Of a stretch of 6,976 nucleotides of DNA, positions 6,005 to 6,976 are shown one piece after another; within the stretch, counting starts at the first letter, position 1, and every line of letters starts with the position of its first letter. The position numbers were made by a program, and so were the translations under genes. The stretch is from an uncultured Gammaproteobacteria bacterium (GTDB taxonomy: Bacteria > Pseudomonadota > Gammaproteobacteria > CAJQNE01): positions 1 to 6,976 of the forward strand of contig CAJQNE010000388.1 of the NCBI GenBank assembly GCA_905479545.1, read 5' to 3'. Below the pieces are notes generated by a model. That model did not search any database, was not told the origin of the DNA, and saw only the letters and a program-made list of their open reading frames with translations.

Positions 6005-6424
6005 ATGAGAAACATTGATTCTAGCCAAGAAACCACCTCAAGCTGGTTGTTGCTCAAGCGCGCTGTTTCTGCAGCCGCCTTTACTACCGTGTTGGCTATT
6101 ATTCCAGCCACAATGCTGCCTACTACTGCCATGGCCGATGATTTCATTGAGCATTTTCCAGCCGTGCAGCTGGTTGTTGCGAGCAGCGACGGTGCGGATA
6201 AAAAGGCGGAGCCTGCTGTGGAGGCCCGGCCCGAATCGCTGGTTTATGCAGCCGAAAGTTTATTACAGACACCCTACAGCCAGTTTATCGCTGGCGGGCA
6301 ATCTGTCGACTGGAACGAGTCAGCAGGCGACGACTGGCAAGTGAGCCTATCGATGCTGAAAACCGGTACGCTTGCAACGCCAACACGTTGGGCCATGCTG
6401 CGCTATACGCGGGCGATCTGGTAA
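6005..6424 (+). CDS. Hypothetical exported protein, probably frameshifted near its 3' end
   Basis: I do not recognise this 139-residue protein. It begins with a signal peptide: Lys18-Arg19, a hydrophobic stretch (AVSAAAFTTVLAIIPA) and a likely cleavage site after Ala44 in TAMA-DD, so it should be exported to the periplasm or beyond. An AGAGG ribosome site five bases before ATG 6005 supports the start. The mature part is acidic and protein-like to about residue 118 (QSVDWNESAGDDWQVSLSML). After that the reading frame gives an Arg/Trp-rich tail ending at 6424 that looks unlike coding sequence. The -1 frame from 6361 gives a much more natural sequence ending at 6537. A single lost A in the AAAA run at 6359-6362 would explain this. 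The gene converges on the GST-like gene. Confidence 0.65.
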   Translation: MRNIDSSQETTSSWLLLKRAVSAAAFTTVLAIIPATMLPTTAMADDFIEHFPAVQLVVASSDGADKKAEPAVEARPESLVYAAESLLQTPYSQFIAGGQSVDWNESAGDDWQVSLSMLKTGTLATPTRWAMLRYTRAIW

Positions 6425-6537
6425 CAGTCGACGTTATACACTCAACACAGGTAATCGATGCCGATACGATACCAATTACGGTACCAAGCCAAAGCTTGTC
6501 TCTGTCAAGAGCTGGTCAACCTGTTTACGTTCGCTAA
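6361..6537 (+). pseudogene. Probable frameshifted 3' part of the exported protein gene
   Basis: In the frame of 6361 the codons give NRYACNANTLGHAALYAGDL, then VTVDVIHSTQVIDADTIPIT and a stop at 6535-6537. The alternating hydrophobic pattern looks like beta-strands and lacks the Arg/Trp/Cys bias of random frames. Joined after Lys119 of the 6005 gene, it makes a protein of 177 residues. No start codon or ribosome site of its own is apparent. The last 62 bases overlap the end of the GST-like gene on the other strand, which is longer than usual for convergent genes and weakens the case somewhat. Confidence 0.45.
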
Positions 6538-6976
6538 CATCTAAAGCCTTATAACTATCCGTTAACCACTGCAGGCACTTGCCTTGGTAGGGAAATACCT
6601 GTTGCTGCCACGGGCGGCCATCAACCTGAGTTTCGACCACCTCGTTACCCGCTATTAGCGTTGCAGCATTAGCTTTCATCGCTGGCAGATAGGTCCGGCC
6701 GATTTCATTCAGCAGCTCCATGATGCCATCAGGCACCGAACCTGTTTGCCACCAGTCGCCCGTTTGAGCGCCGGAAAGGTCTTCCATTAAATCGACCCAG
6801 GCATACACCCGCGGCGCACGCTGTAAGGTCTCGGCCATCGGCGTCGGATCAAAGTGGGTAAGGGCGGTTAGCTGGCCATAGATGGCGAAATCGGCACTGC
6901 CAGGGCGATGACCCATGACATAAGGTTGTGATTGCAGCAGCTTATCCATAATGTCGAGAAAACGTTTAAAGCTGGC
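6476..6976 (-). CDS. Glutathione S-transferase-like protein, N-terminal part off the right edge
   Basis: The 166 visible codons run without a stop from the right edge to TAA at 6478-6476. Near the start is the hallmark of the all-helical GST C-terminal domain, PYVMGHRPGSADFAIYGQL, where the conserved Asp of SxADF acts as the N-capping residue of a helix. A Trp-rich segment follows, then an extra C-terminal region (DGRPWQQQVFPYQGKCLQWL) found in a subgroup of bacterial GST-like proteins. The thioredoxin-like glutathione-binding domain is not in the window, so catalysis and substrate cannot be judged. The Met codon at 6949 is internal; nine codons before it (ASFKRFLDI) continue the same fold. 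The protein would be cytoplasmic and probably acts in detoxification or in handling electrophiles. Confidence 0.88.
   Translation of the reverse strand, partial: ASFKRFLDIMDKLLQSQPYVMGHRPGSADFAIYGQLTALTHFDPTPMAETLQRAPRVYAWVDLMEDLSGAQTGDWWQTGSVPDGIMELLNEIGRTYLPAMKANAATLIAGNEVVETQVDGRPWQQQVFPYQGKCLQWLTDSYKALDVSERKQVDQLLTETSFGLVP

Noticed and set aside
6015..6344. 109-codon open frame on the plus strand overlapping the exported protein gene
   Set aside because: No ribosome site, Pro/Leu/Cys-rich shadow of the signal-peptide frame; it ends without any link to the 6361-6537 continuation.
6372..6554. 60-codon open frame on the plus strand
   Set aside because: Arg/Cys-rich translation, no start support; a neighbouring frame gives a far more protein-like sequence.
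1..6976. CRISPR arrays, tRNA or rRNA genes, insertion sequences, phage or toxin-antitoxin genes
   Set aside because: Looked for on both strands by eye; no regularly spaced repeats, tRNA-like folds, transposase motifs or long terminal repeats were seen.

Overview
The window suggests a Gram-negative bacterium of moderate GC content, most likely a marine or environmental gammaproteobacterium. The clues are a lipobox lipoprotein, a GAF-GGDEF diguanylate cyclase, AGGAG-type ribosome binding sites, and an alkyl sulfatase, P450 and GST of kinds common in that group. This placement comes from the general look of the proteins, not from a search. I see no phage genes, insertion sequences, CRISPR arrays, tRNA or rRNA, and no sharp change in composition.

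Layout. (1) Positions 1-1861, minus strand: a long SdsA-type alkyl sulfatase, cut by the left edge and carrying a lipoprotein signal. (2) Positions 1993-2583, minus: a TetR-family repressor. (3) Positions 2584-2726: a divergent control region with a well-formed minus-strand promoter (TTGACA/AATAAT), a near-palindrome over its -10 element that is the best operator candidate, and a strong ribosome binding site for the next gene. (4) Positions 2727-4091, plus: a full-length cytochrome P450. (5) Positions 4116-5114, minus: a GAF-GGDEF diguanylate cyclase that converges on the P450. (6) Positions 5231-5737, minus: a DUF2505 protein. (7) Positions 5738-6004: a divergent intergenic region with a perfect 7-bp inverted repeat and an AT-rich promoter-like stretch. 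(8) Positions 6005-6424, plus: an unrecognised exported protein that appears to be frameshifted, with a protein-like continuation to 6537 in another frame. (9) Positions 6476-6976, minus: the C-terminal part of a glutathione S-transferase-like protein, cut by the right edge.

How the parts may work together. The TetR gene lies between the alkyl sulfatase and the P450, so one repressor could control both. A periplasmic or outer-membrane sulfatase would release an alcohol from an alkyl sulfate, and a cytoplasmic P450 could oxidise a hydrophobic compound of that kind. This is inference: the substrates are unknown, and no ferredoxin or ferredoxin reductase for the P450 lies in the window. The diguanylate cyclase, DUF2505 protein, exported protein and GST show no clear link to that group or to each other.

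I found no convincing new multi-gene system. The best points to recheck are the frameshift in the exported protein, the Ile in place of the conserved I-helix Thr of the P450, and the TetR operator/promoter arrangement.
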